A DNA stretch of 64,000 nucleotides. It comes from Hypomesus transpacificus (Eukaryota; Chordata; Actinopteri; Osmeriformes; Osmeridae). Positions 37,501-49,059 of this stretch are shown here, in pieces (positions within the stretch are counted from its first letter, which is position 1; the number at the start of each line of letters is the position of its first letter). The notes below the pieces were generated by a model. The model had not been told where the DNA came from and ran no database searches. It saw only the letters and a program-made list of their open reading frames with translations. The stretch covers positions 7,777,690-7,841,689 of the forward strand of contig NC_061067.1 in NCBI RefSeq assembly GCF_021917145.1, in the 5' to 3' direction. The position numbers and the translations under genes were made by a program.

Positions 37501-40060
37501 AAGACCATGTACCCTCCTCTAACTGGTGTCCCAGCAAATCAATTTCAAGATTTTAGGAAATTGTCAAAGTAAAGTTAAATAAAATAAACATTTAATAACA
37601 TTGCAAATGAACTAAATTAATTACAAGGCAAACATGTTAGAAAATGAAGGTTAACTCTTACCTACTCTTCCATGATTATTGTAAACCAGAGATAGAAAGC
37701 AAGAGGTGAGGAAGGAGTTGGACAAGCCAGAACTGAGGAGAAGATCTCCAGAGATCAAGAATCAAGAATTGTAATCCATTTCTGCTGGAGCTTACACAAT
37801 CATGTGGAGGTTCTGTTTACAAAGAAATTGTGTGATCAAGATTTTGATGACTGGTTTGTTTCTGTTAATCAAACGTGATAAGCTGTAAGCAGCTCTGTAA
37901 ATAATGATGTTCCACATAAAATGTATGAACACACAACATGTCTTAGATTGAGTGCTTGAAATAAAGAATGTCTCAGTCTAACTTATGGCTTCTAACTTAT
38001 CTCAATGATGTGTTTGTTTTTTCTTAACCATGATTTTGTCTGACTCGTCTGACTTGTTTGACTAACGAAGAATGATAGAGTAGCTATGTACCACTTCATG
38101 TCTTGGGTCTCCCACTTTTCTATAGTGGATGAGTCCCCAAGTTGGCATCTGCCTAGTAACTTTCACATTCAGTCCAAATCTAATTACAATTAATATTCTA
38201 AGGCATATTAAGCTTGTCTAGAACCCTAAATGTCGCTAGTGAGTTTTTCATGTTTATGAATTAGATATCATCAAGCAGTCAAAGGGCCTTTAAAGCTTTG
38301 AGTGCTTGTTGCATAACCTAATTTAACAAGGCAACATCTCACTTCCAATTGCACATTTTCAGAATGTGCCAGGTTGGAATTGAACCTCCTTGAGTGTTAT
38401 GTATAGCATTTAATGAAAATGCAGTATCCTATACTGTATATCAAAGAGTTCATTGAAAATCTTGTGTAATGTAACTCATTCCACAGAGATGACTCATGGA
38501 ATGTATTGTAGTAACCCATGGCTAAATATGGCCATCTCTGAAAATGTATGCCTGCTCTTATTTGCTATGTTAAATAGTTAAAAAGCTTCACTTAAATAAA
38601 AAATGGAGAAACCCATTTTAAAATTGATTTCTTCCTCACAGACAACTTTCAATTCAAATTGTTAATGAATTTTTGAAGGACTTTAGAACTTGAGAACATT
38701 GGTTAATTGTGTCTGTTCTGGCTGTAAAGATCCCCGGACTCAGCCTTTGGGTGAATTGCCTGAGGTAATGCTTTCAAAAAATGAAAAATGTATATGAGTA
38801 CCCTAGGAAGGTCATGTGCCAGAAAATATGGACGGGAGACATCAATCTGGCCCTGCTTAGCGAGAGACCTGCCCAGGTAAAGTAGGTTACACTTCCCATC
38901 TCAGTCTCAAATTACATTCATATTCTTAAGAGCACTGTGTGACCACTTCAGCATGAATTTGATACATCACAGACAACTGACAAAAACGATCTATACCATT
39001 GTAATGTTATTGTCAGTGTCAATCTGTCCATTGTATATATTGAGGATGGAGAGGCATCTTTAACCTCTTCAGAAACATTTGGAGTGTTTGACTTGACTAG
39101 GACTACTTCCAGATAACCCTCCTTCAAACCCCATCTCTCAGTTCAACACAAAACAAATAGAATGTTGCTGGGAAGCACTCTAGCCAGAAATTCTTTTTCT
39201 GGTGTTTTCCGTGCAATGTGTCACCATCATCTCCGGCTCCAATCGGGGCCGCCTCTAGGACGCTGGGGGTGAGTGTGTGTGAGTGTGTGTGAAGGGCCTG
39301 ATCTTCTCTAATGTGCTGCAATCAAAGAGCACTGTGGGGGAACAATGTGCCAGGCTCTGGAGACTGACCCCTCGACAGACCGCTCCTGATGAGGTGGCCT
39401 CCATACATCCAGGACAGTCAGAGATGGCTGGCCTGTTATTATGCATCAGGGAACAAATCAGGCATGCGACTGCCTCTCTCGCCCTCTCCTTCAGATATTT
39501 AAATGTGAGGGTTCTGTGCTTCGGGTGAGGGTGACGAAAGAGGATGGGCCTGACTTTTGTGGTCCCTTTTTCATAAAAGCCATGTGATGATTTCTTGTCC
39601 CCACCTGAACCTTTTCTGTCTAACCATTAATGGTAATGGGACCTAAAACAGAATAGAATCCGATTCATCATGGTAAATTCAACAGCTCTGAATGTGCTGT
39701 TTAATGGAGTCTAGGATACTGTTGAGACTTAAGTAGTGTGTTATCATCAGAATAAATGGTTTAAAAAAATGCTATTGTCATATATTTTAAGGTACTAATG
39801 TTCTGGTTCTTTTGTCATGTATCTACTCTACATCTTCACATTAACCAGATTAAATTAGAAGAGTTGGTGAAGTGATTCTTAAAGTACCTCTGTACCATAT
39901 ACAGTATGTGACAGTTGCTGATAATCTTTCCTATTGTAGGCCATATTGAATGATATATTAACATTTGTATTGCCCCATACTGTATTCTGGCCCTCTTTCA
40001 GCAGGTTTTCCTGAACTTTGCTATAATTTACGTGTCAGCATTACAGAGTGTGATATGAGG
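34580..40060. other. gene-free interval right of HTR5A
   Basis: About 5.5 kb without a supported exon or mobile element. A stretch at about 34,850-35,000 has TAATTAAA and ATTATTTAAT words and balanced composition, typical of conserved non-coding elements, as does a segment at about 39,170-39,500. Both calls are visual only. Confidence 0.45.
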
Positions 40061-40079
40061 GTGAAAGGTTTTTTCAAGG

Positions 40080-40262
40080 CTTCTCCTTCCAAGCTCCATG
40101 GTGATGGAATGATGTCACCATTTAACTACACCTCTTCAAAACCCACCTGGACTGATGACTTTCCCCCTGGGTTAAGAGCACCGAACGCTGCACTTAGCAA
40201 TACATTACTTTCTGAGATTGTGTTATGGCAAGCATCTGCTAAATGAATACAATGTAAAAATA
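40080..40262 (+). mobile_element. degenerate retroposon-like remnant
   Basis: The 3' part CAAGCATCTGCTAAATGAAT followed by ACAATGTAAA resembles the common fish repeat ending in GCGTCTGCTAAATGACTAAATGTAA. The preceding segment has the CTCTTCAAAACCCACCTGGA wording also typical of dispersed fish repeats. The ends are not defined and the family is not named. Confidence 0.4.
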
Positions 40263-40894
40263 CGGGATCATATTTGCTGAAATAGAGAATGTAGATCGAA
40301 TGCTTCACACACTGCAGTGTGTCTAGTATAACAAATTATTTTAAGAACACTACTATGTTGGGGACTCAAATGCATTCGTAGCTAAATCTAAGTTACATTT
40401 CAGCTTCTGTGTTGTTTATTTCTTTATACCAACTATCCTATATATTATGTGTCTGGAGGATATATAGGATTGGAGCCAGGCACTGTTGATAGACCGTCTG
40501 CCTGGCAATATACATGATGTACTTCTGGATGATGTGGTTATCCTAATGTGGACTGGGAGCCCACGCAGGTCAGCTTGCTGATCTAACTACAGGAGTTCAT
40601 CTTTTTCTTGCAAACCATTAGAAAGGATCATGATTTTGAGGATCATGTTGTTTAATTGTAAACTGTTTAACTACATGCTCTTCTGGTCAGATCAGAATTC
40701 TGTCAACCCATTAAATCATGTTTACATTGGATGGAAAATCATTTGAAAACACTTCAGAGAGATGGATCTTGTCTGGACACTAGTACTTCAGATATACTCA
40801 ATAGTTGTATTCTTATTATTTTCAATTATTATTATATTTATTGAATAGCAAATTCAGAGCATTGTATTTCAAATTATTTGTTGAATAACCACTT

Positions 40895-41085
40895 ACTAAC
40901 CCCGTGGTTTGGAAATTAGACCAGTTGCCAAAAGGTCGATTTGAGTCATCGCTAGCGGGACTACTTACATAACCTAAACAGGATAAAAGGTTGTTCACAA
41001 CAGTTACTGCCTACTGTAGTGCCCTTCAGTAAGGCACTTGACCACAACAACTTTGCCACTAGGGGTGCTGCTCAAACAGGGGGCA
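40895..41085 (+). mobile_element. degenerate tRNA-derived SINE
   Basis: A tRNA-like head (GTGGTTT, then AGACCAGTTGCCAAAAGGTC and a decayed B box before GCTAGCGGG) is followed about 60 bp later by GTGCCCTTCAGTAAGGCACT. That second word is a close match to the GTGCCCTTGAGCAAGGCAC core shared by many teleost tRNA-SINEs. A trailing ACTAGGGGTGCTGCTC also fits. The copy is old and clearly mutated. Confidence 0.65.
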
Positions 41086-41089
41086 CCTG

Positions 41090-42640
41090 TGCTAGACATG
41101 TGTCATTACTAAGTGGTTCATAACATCTATCATGAAATTATGTGAGAATTCTTAGCGCTACTAGCTTGTTTGCTGGGTAGCATTTCAATCTTATTTCTGG
41201 AGTTGATCAATTTATTAGTTCCTGACGTTAGAAATGAAATGACACCGAAATTAGAACCCTATCTCTTTCTCTGTATAATTATTTGAAAAACTTGAGAATG
41301 CAAATGTGGTTGTCTGGTTTATTTTTTAATAGGGAAAAAGCTTGGGAGAATTGCAAAAAAAGAATTACGGATGGTAAAACGACTCCCCTTTCCACAGCAA
41401 CCCGACATCATTCTCAAATGTTTCCCTCCAGAGGCTGGTTCCTTTTCACTCATGTGGTGGTTATAAAAATTCACATCTATTTGGTAAAAGACACAAGTTT
41501 GAGGCACACAGATTAAAAGCCTGGTTTAAGCATGCTTTTAATCATTCTCCAAATATGTGTCCCTCAAATGCTTGTGTCTACAAATCATTTTCTCTCAACT
41601 GACATCTATAAAGTACACAACCACATTTTATATCTGACCTCATAACCCTGTCAATGTATTTATAGATTAATGCTGAAGTTGACATCCAATTGATGAGGAA
41701 CCCAATAAATCCAAGGCTCAGTACGTCCTATCATAAAATAATTCATTTTCTGCATGGTTGACTTAAATGTTCAAGGTTACACTTGTAATGGTACAGTTTC
41801 CACTCTAGACAGTATGGTACAAACTGCTGTGCTCTATAGATAGTTGGACTGATGCCTGTAGCTCTGTGGCATACTATAACGCCTTACATAAACAATGTTA
41901 GGCATGATCAACCATCAACAATCTGAGCAATCTTAACACATACTGGAATGATAAAAGCATTCAGCCCATAGGACCTTTATGTATTCCAATATAGCTGGAG
42001 GGACACCTGTAAAATATAATCAAGTGGAATAAACTACCACCCCTCTTTTCTACATCGACAACATACTAACAGCGTAATAAGAGAGGTATTCTTAACGAAT
42101 ACATATATGAAAGGATTCAAGTGCAACCATTGCATGACTTTGATTGTGTAAATTAGCATGAGCTCACGCAGCTCATAAAGCCGACACTGCCAGCAGCTGT
42201 CAGAACAAATTGTTTCTCGCATCGACAAAGCAGAAGTACTGTATGTGTAGAGTGTAGCAAACAGCTTCCATCTCAAAGCATGATTTTTACACTCTGTCAG
42301 ACAGTCATTCATGTGTTTCCTCAACAAAGGTTAAGCTGTTCTCTTGGAAGCTGACTTAAATGCAGACAAACGTTTCAGTACTAGAACATGCTGGTCCTTA
42401 GCATGATGGGATGGAGGAGCTTAAAGAGTCCTAACTATACGGAATCAGAGTAGATAGAGCAGCATGGTTCTGAATGTTAAGCACCTGTCAAATGGAGGGG
42501 TCTATTTCTACACACAGTAAATGCTTTTTTCCATTCAGCAAAGTTGTCTTATTGATATGCTGCCCCCTGTTGGTAGTTTCTGTGAGGTGCATTACACATA
42601 ACAACTTGGTACAAGGTTTCACCTTGCCACAAAAGAGGCG
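41090..42640. other. gene-free sequence
   Basis: No supported exon, RNA gene or repeat family seen. It ends just below the poly(A) signal candidate of the next gene. Confidence 0.5.
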
Positions 42641-42645
42641 CATCA

Positions 42646-42651
42646 TTTAAT
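42646..42651 (-). terminator. candidate poly(A) signal (ATTAAA)
   Basis: TTTAAT on the plus strand, ATTAAA on the gene strand, lies 18 nt past the stop codon of the intact TspO-like gene. The 3'UTR would be very short. A more distal signal cannot be excluded. Confidence 0.35.
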
Positions 42652-42668
42652 CCAAGGTAACTTGTTCC

Positions 42669-45600
42669 TTAATTCTGGCAGTAAACTGGATTGGCGATGG
42701 CAAATTCCTTGCTGTTTGCGCCAACTTGCTGGCACACAGTCTTACACCCGTCAAGTGGGGGGTGGGGATGTGTGTCAGAGGAATCGGAGGCCTCATCAGT
42801 GTAGAAGCAAGCAGCAATCAGGAGCACACAGTTCAGGACGGTCGCTGTGAGCATGAGGACACCTGAGACAGGAACGGTTACAACAGCAGCTCACAAGAGG
42901 ATCAGTCCACATTTCACCTGTCTTGAAATAGATTACTGGAAGCTGCGCACATTACTTTTGTTTATAATATAGTGTTGCACTTGTATTGCGCTGCAGATTT
43001 ATTAGTACTGTACTGTCACTACAAAATAGTTATACAGTAGTAACTAAATAGATAGCGAATTATATCTAGAGTATACTGTACAGTCCCACTGTAACATTGT
43101 TTTAGATCGTATATCTTACCACAGTAGACAGTATTGGGGGCTAGGTTGTGGACATGGTAGCCCCTGGTGAACATAGCCCCCAAGCCCAAAACCAAGACTG
43201 GGTAGACGGTGAAGGTGTAGCGGATATACTTGGAGAGGAAAAGTATTTGAATAGCAAACCTGAGAGTCAAAAGACAATACACGATTGGGAAAAAAACGTT
43301 AAATGTTAAATAATAATTGTTATTCAAACCAAAAGAACATTTTAGCTTCAAACAATAAACATTTGTAGATTTTGGCAACAACAATGTGGACCTAATTTCA
43401 AATACAGTCTGAATCAAGCATTGTCTAATAACTTATATTCCTCTTTCTGCCAGCATGATGGTAACAGCTACCCTGTTACAGAACCTACCAGAGCATCATC
43501 CCCAGTAGGATTAATATCAGGACCACAGAGCTGACCATTGGGTCCTGCAGACCAGCCTTGTGCTTCAAGACTACCCCCAAACACACCAGGGTCTCCAGGA
43601 GGGTCCACCAGGCAAACATCACCAGCCCGTTCTGGGTCTGTCCCCCAGAACCCGGGACAAAACAGCACAGGGTTTATGGATGCAAGGTGGCAAACTATTG
43701 TTAAAGGTGTTTAGAGGTGTACAGTCATTTTGCTAGAATAATGAGTAGATTTGAGTAGATTAATTGTTGTAAGTGGACCTTTGTGAAATGGCACAGGTGC
43801 TCATGCAGGTATATGCATGCATGGTTGTAGGAGCAAATGTTATATATTTATCAGCTTTTTACTGTGGTATAAAATGAACATTCAGATATGTCTGTGACAG
43901 GTGAAGTGCAAAGGTAAGCCAGTGTGTTAAGAAGATACCATAGAAATTTTATGGTATTTGATATTGCTACCATATGTTGATTGAGATATCTTATCAAAGG
44001 TCATGATTCATCATGTAATTGCAGGACTTTGAGAAGTGTTAAACTACGTGGACAAAAGTGGAAATAGGCGTCAGTTTCTTTGACAACGATTTGTCAATGT
44101 TTTGAGAGCAACACATTCCATGTAATTTCACATTCTCTACATGTGCAGACTTCCCCTAGGTCATCCTTATCGGATTTCCATGAATCCCAATTTTGGATTC
44201 TTGTTTTCGATTTTCAACTTTGCATACATTATTATAATTTTTGTAAAACTTTTACATAGGATACGTGATTAACCAATGTCAACATTTTCATTCATTCAAA
44301 TATAATCTCATGTTTGAAACCATTGCTGTGAAAAATCCTCTGGAGCAAGGGACAGGATATGAGCTCACCAAATAGCGTGTGCACCAGACCTCCTTAGGGT
44401 TGTTGATGGCCAGCCATGCTCTGTGACGGTACAAGTTGCAGTAGGACATATACAGCATGAAGAAGCTTAGGAACGGCACCATCAACTTGAAAAACAGAGT
44501 TCCCAGAAGATCCCTGGACGTGTGAAAAAAAAAAAAAAATTTCTTAGATGACTACAAGCTGAATTGTTTTACTCTGTAGTCTGTGCCTGCTGCCCTATGG
44601 TATTATTCTAAAGTGGACCAAATATGAACGTCACTTACTGCTTGTCCCATAGAAACATCCCACCAATCCTTGCAGCGTTAATCACAACCCACATGAGGAA
44701 GAATGCTGGGGGATGGATCTCAGGGTTGTAGCACAAGGGGCTGAAAGTATTCCTCACAGACACATTGGACCATAACAGAGATTTGACAACCACAATAGAA
44801 GCTCTATTACTTTGTTCCTGTGCCTCAAGCTCATTCACATGAAAACAACTGACCTTATTACAGATCAGTTCATTAGCATGCTAGGTGAACTTAAGATCCC
44901 TATTATTAAGGTATGAGATTTTAAAACACATCTACCAGAAGTAGTCTAGGATTGCAATGCTGTCTAACATCACTCCCACTATTCTCTAGGTGATTTGGAT
45001 GGGATACCTTTTGAACACGGTGAAGGCAGAGTGCAGGAGCCAGGCAGCATTCCAGGCCTGGACCAGGATCCAGGTGTACCTTGCCCACCTGTCCATGGCC
45101 ACGTCCAGAGGGAACGTCTCAGAAACTATGGCTGGTGAGTTCCTGTACAAACCTGTCAAGGAAATCAATTTTGATAGCTGTCAAAAGACAGTGCCTATGC
45201 CTGTACAATTTCAATCAAAGTCTCAAGGAAAATTATCATACATTTGAGAAAACTCAATTATTTTTCCCACATTATATTGCAGGCATAAAATAAAATGTGA
45301 AGACCTCAGTGGTGGTTTGCTGTGAGATTACACAGGATTGACACATGAGACAGAGCACACACAATCTGTAACAAAAACTTGTGTGCAGACAGTTCCATCT
45401 CTAAAGCTCTTATAAAACTTGGAATTAACTTCAAACAGGATTCTGTGAGTAGCGCTCTATCAACGACTGTGAGAAACGCCTTAGGTGCCAAAGTTCATGA
45501 TGAAATGTTCACTGTAATGTCATTTATATGTAAACGTATGCAGGAAAATACATCTCAAAGGAAATACAATTATGAAAATAGCTTTTCTGCTTGATTGATG

Positions 45601-45922
45601 CATCCTCAGAATATTTATCCATGAAAAGATGCATCTAATCAGACAAACACAACTAATAACACCAAAAACAATCAAAAACCCAAGACCATATTTTGGGGTT
45701 CAAATTACACATTATTCCTGTCTACTTCATGTCCTACAAGTTAAGATTAAGAATGATCAACTAAAGATATCAAAAAGTTACACTACAGTGTAAATGATCA
45801 TACTCACCATCAGATGTTTTAAGTTCTAATCCTAGTACGTGAAAGGTCTCAGAAAATAGCTGGCTAGCGATGGCCAGTATTATGCTTGCAGAGTGAAGTA
45901 GCATATAACGGTGACCTTCCAT
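42669..45922 (-). CDS. TspO/tryptophan-rich sensory protein-like multipass membrane protein, intact copy
   Basis: Seven exons with consistent GT-AG junctions and phases: 45808-45922, 45008-45152, 44639-44752, 44369-44513, 43489-43637, 43120-43259 and 42669-42862, giving 333 aa. The start ATG is 45920-45922, with an in-frame TGA 9 nt upstream and a good start context. About eight hydrophobic spans are visible: one each from exons 1-4, TQNGLVMFAWWTLLETLV and VSSVVLILLGMMLW in exon 5, YTFTVYPVLVLGLGAMF in exon 6, and one in exon 7 followed by a hydrophilic tail with three Cys. WARYTWILVQAWNAAWLL and the QNG-W-T pattern recall tryptophan-rich sensory/TspO-like proteins. That family call is from memory of the pattern, and the function is unknown. 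Exons 2-6 match the right-hand neighbour in length and phase, so the two are tandem paralogues. This copy shows no stop or frameshift. Confidence 0.72.
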
Positions 45923-46459
45923 TCTGGCTCAGAGTGAAGATGCAAGGGAAGCCCTTGATATCTGGATGTCAGCTGAAGGAGAGAAAACTCATTCACACAC
46001 TTATGTCTCTTATAAAAACATTCTCTACCACTTTGGACTTTGGGCAAAGATGCAGTCAAGCAGTGAGTTTATGGTGGTGTGTGTGTCTGTCAGCACGCAT
46101 TTGTGTGTGTTGCGTACATGCCTGTGTGCGTGTGCACATCTGCGTCTAAGTGGAGGTGTGTTAAAGAAGTTATCGAGGTTGGTAACTTTATTGTATGCAC
46201 AGTGCAAATGGGTTTATTGCAAGTCACTGATTTATATCAAAATATTTTATGGAGTAATAGTGATAAATAAAGTAGCCAAGTAACCCTTTCTGTTCAACTT
46301 AAACATGTTACATTTTAAATACTAAAATATGTTTACATTTTCTACTCAATATTCATTGAGGTCAACAGTAGAAGCCAGACTACCAAAAGTGCCTCTACAT
46401 GTCTTGAGGCAAGAGTATAGGGATCCAATATCAGGAAAAAACATAAATCTCCTAGTTTA
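45923..46459. other. spacer between the tandem paralogues
   Basis: About 540 bp separates the start codon of the intact copy from the stop codon of the broken copy. It must hold the promoter of the former, but no clear TATA or CpG island was seen. It has a GT-rich patch at about 46,075-46,140. Confidence 0.45.
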
Positions 46460-47306
46460 TTAAACAAAGATATTCTTCTGTCTTCGAGCTATCTCCATTG
46501 GTGACATCATTGGGGTGTCTGCAGGGTACAGGGGTTGCTTGTTGTGCTTCCATACAACCATGGCCATACGTGTCACAAAAAATAGGCAGGAAAGGGTCAG
46601 TATTACCCCTGGAGGAGTCAAGGGAAGAGTACGACAATGACCATAGCACAGGAAAGTACAAGTATTGTTCTGATTATTTTTCTGTGTATACAGTTATTAT
46701 TTATGCTGGTTCATACAACGATAAACTAACTTGAACTTGTATTAGAGGACTGAATTTTTGACAGAATCTTACCAATGAAGATGTCAATGTGGGTGTTTTT
46801 TGTGACAGGATTGGAGATACTCCCCACCAACATTAGGATCGCCACAGGGTAAACAGTCACAATGTAGCGGACATGTTTTTCCAGGTCCAGATAGAAGTTC
46901 TCAAAAAGAAACCTGTAGGATAGAAAAGTCCTGCAAATAAAGACTTTTGTGCCAGGAAAATGTACAATGGATACAGGAGAGTCTAACATAGAACCAAACT
47001 ACTGTACAACAACAGATTTTTAGGCCTAAACTACAAATGATTAGGTGTAAAGTCAATGCAGTGTGGATCAATGTATTCCAGTTCCACTCAACTGCTCACA
47101 CTTAATAAATCACAGTCAAAGCTTTAACAAGTGAAACAGTGAATTTGGATTTTTCAAATACATTTGGACTTAACACAGACCACTATTGCTATGACCATAA
47201 GAGTAACTTCTCACCACACTGACAGGTTCAGCAGGAGCAGCAGCAGAGAGAGCATAGCTGAGTGTGACCTGGACATTTGCATCTGATATTGTAAGACGAT
47301 GGCCAA

Positions 47307-47541
47307 GTTCAAGTTCAAGTTCAAGTTCAAGTCTTTTATTTGTCAGGTGCACAGAGCAACACAAGGTTAGACTGGGCACTGAAATTCTTAAGACAAGACA
47401 ACGCAAGCACTTGGCATAACATAACATATAAGTACACAGAACAAATTTACATCTATGCTGAGCTTAGATAAGTGAACTTCCTAAATATACAGATAGCAAT
47501 AAATAAACGACTATACTAACCCTAACACTAAAACTTCAGCA
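47307..47541 (-). mobile_element. retroposon insertion (235 bp) in exon 5 of the disrupted TspO-like gene
   Basis: On the minus strand the element ends GACAAATAAAAG followed by about four and a half ACTTGA/GAACTT hexamers. That is the 3' end of a common class of fish non-LTR retroposons, with CCCAGTCTAACCTTGTGTTG just before the tail. It sits in sense orientation between the codons for LLN and LAIVL. The word TGAAC flanks both ends and may be a 5-bp target duplication, though the tail repeat makes this ambiguous. The 5' end is truncated. The family name is not assigned. Confidence 0.75.
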
Positions 47542-48780
47542 GTTCAGCAGTGTGGCTATTGTCCCCCATGTCACGCACACAGCCACTCCATTTTGAATCT
47601 GTTCAGACAGGAAGTGAGGCCCTCACCTTTCAGCTGTTTGGAGGAGAAATTGCTGCATTCCTTTCTGTGTCTCTAATGTGGGTGTCTGTCATGACTTCCA
47701 GATGCTGCCCAATGACACATTTCTCATACACAATTCTTACAGGGCTCACTGAGGCAAAACATGTTGATGCTCATTAATTCCCTCATTAATTCCCATCCAT
47801 TCTCATTATATCATGTAGTAGTTACCAGTATTCTGATGAGCCAGAAGTCAGCAGTGTGGTATTTGTTCAGCCATGCTCCATAGACCTTGAGGCCGTGACA
47901 GGTGAAAAACAGAATGCAGTAGTTGGTGAAAACCATTAAGCCTGAGACTACCAGAGCTGGCCAAAACATCCTACAACACAGAGAGGAAAACATATGTTCA
48001 TGAGCTGCCTGTACAAACTAGACATTCTTTTTGCGCAAAACATGCAATCGATACAAGGAACTCCAAACCAATTATCACATGAGTGATATTGAATATCACA
48101 TAATAGTATTAGTAATTGCACTTTGTCCTAAATTGAGATGTGTTTTTGCACTACATGTACTGTATGAATGATCACTTACTCTCTATCAAACAGGAAGAGC
48201 CATGCAATAATTAAGCAGAGGTTCGTGATCAAGGCCATGTGAAATCCATAGGGCAGAACTGAAGGGGTTGTGTACAGAAAGTCATAGGCATTCCTGGGAA
48301 GTAGGACAACTTTTAAGAGACAGTCTACTACAGAATAGCAGACTTTCAACTCAAGGACTCTGTGTTTGTATTTTACCGAAGATGTCCTGGAGCCACACTC
48401 ACAAAAGTCAGTAACATTGCAGCAATGTCTTGTACATCTTCTACATGGGAAATTATTAACTAGTGTTTTTGTGGTGTCATAAAAGTAAACTATTGTCAGA
48501 AAAAAACATAGGTTAGTGACTATGCTGTATGAGACATACTGGAGTCCATACATGTGGTGGAATACCTGTTTGGGATGACATTTTGATATAATTCAAAAAA
48601 TATGAAAAAATATAAAAGTGAACCTACCTTCGACAGAATCCTGTTACAAAGTACATGAACATGCACAACAACCAGATATAGATGAAATCCCATAGAAAAA
48701 AAACACCATGATGCAGGAGTCATGTCTGTGGCATATTTTAGAGCAACATCCTCTGTGGTTTGTCTGAAAACACCTGCAAG

Positions 48781-48783
48781 CAC

Positions 48784-48815
<32 letters not shown>

Positions 48816-48820
48816 GCACA
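48781..48820. repeat. (CA)n microsatellite in intron 1 of the disrupted gene
   Basis: CA repeat lying 8 bp from the exon 2 acceptor. On the gene strand it forms a GT-rich tract in the polypyrimidine position, which may weaken splicing. Confidence 0.93.
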
Positions 48821-49059
48821 ACCCAATTTTACACATACATGAATACAGTCTATGGTACAGACTTTTACACAAGGGTGCACATATATTGTATGTACATAAA
48901 TGTACATATAGAACAATTTGAACTGGTTCATATGTTTGAGCTTAGAAATTCACCAGAGTTCCCCCCAAATTCAGCCATAGTGTTGAGTGTCGTAGCAACT
49001 AAGAAGATGATAAATGCAGTAAGCATGAGCATGACTCGTGCTGGATTGTGGTCTGCCAT

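Larger units (their letters stand above)
46460..49059 (-). pseudogene. TspO-like multipass membrane protein, disrupted tandem copy
   Basis: Seven exons on the same plan as the left paralogue: 48954-49059, 48628-48773, 48180-48293, 47826-47970, exon 5 in two pieces (47542-47598 and 47215-47306), 46773-46912 and 46460-46608. The start ATG 49057-49059 has an in-frame TAG 9 nt upstream. Exon 2 begins in frame (ATDMTPASW) but continues one frame away (LWDFIYIWLLCMFMYFVTGF). It is 146 nt against 145 in the paralogue, with the extra base in the T8 run at 48696-48703. Exon 5 is split by a 235-bp insertion after IQNGVAVCVTWGTIATLLN; the two pieces sum to 149 nt, exactly the paralogue's exon 5. Without these lesions the frame would give 315 aa ending IARRQKNIFV. 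TPASW-F-WDFIY and TWGTIATLLN resemble the tryptophan-rich sensory/TspO group. A genuine pseudogene is likely. The T8 change alone could be a sequencing error, but the insertion could not. Confidence 0.8.

Noticed and set aside
43489..43631. Shorter exon 5 for the intact TspO-like gene starting at AACGGG
   Set aside because: The acceptor six bases upstream (GGGACAG|ACCCAG) gives 149 nt and a Gln-Asn-Gly start matching the paralogue, so 43637 was chosen as the exon edge.
47301..47331. (Asn-Leu)n coding repeat at the start of exon 5 of the disrupted gene
   Set aside because: The repeat is the hexamer tail of the inserted retroposon. The true exon start lies on its other side at 47598.
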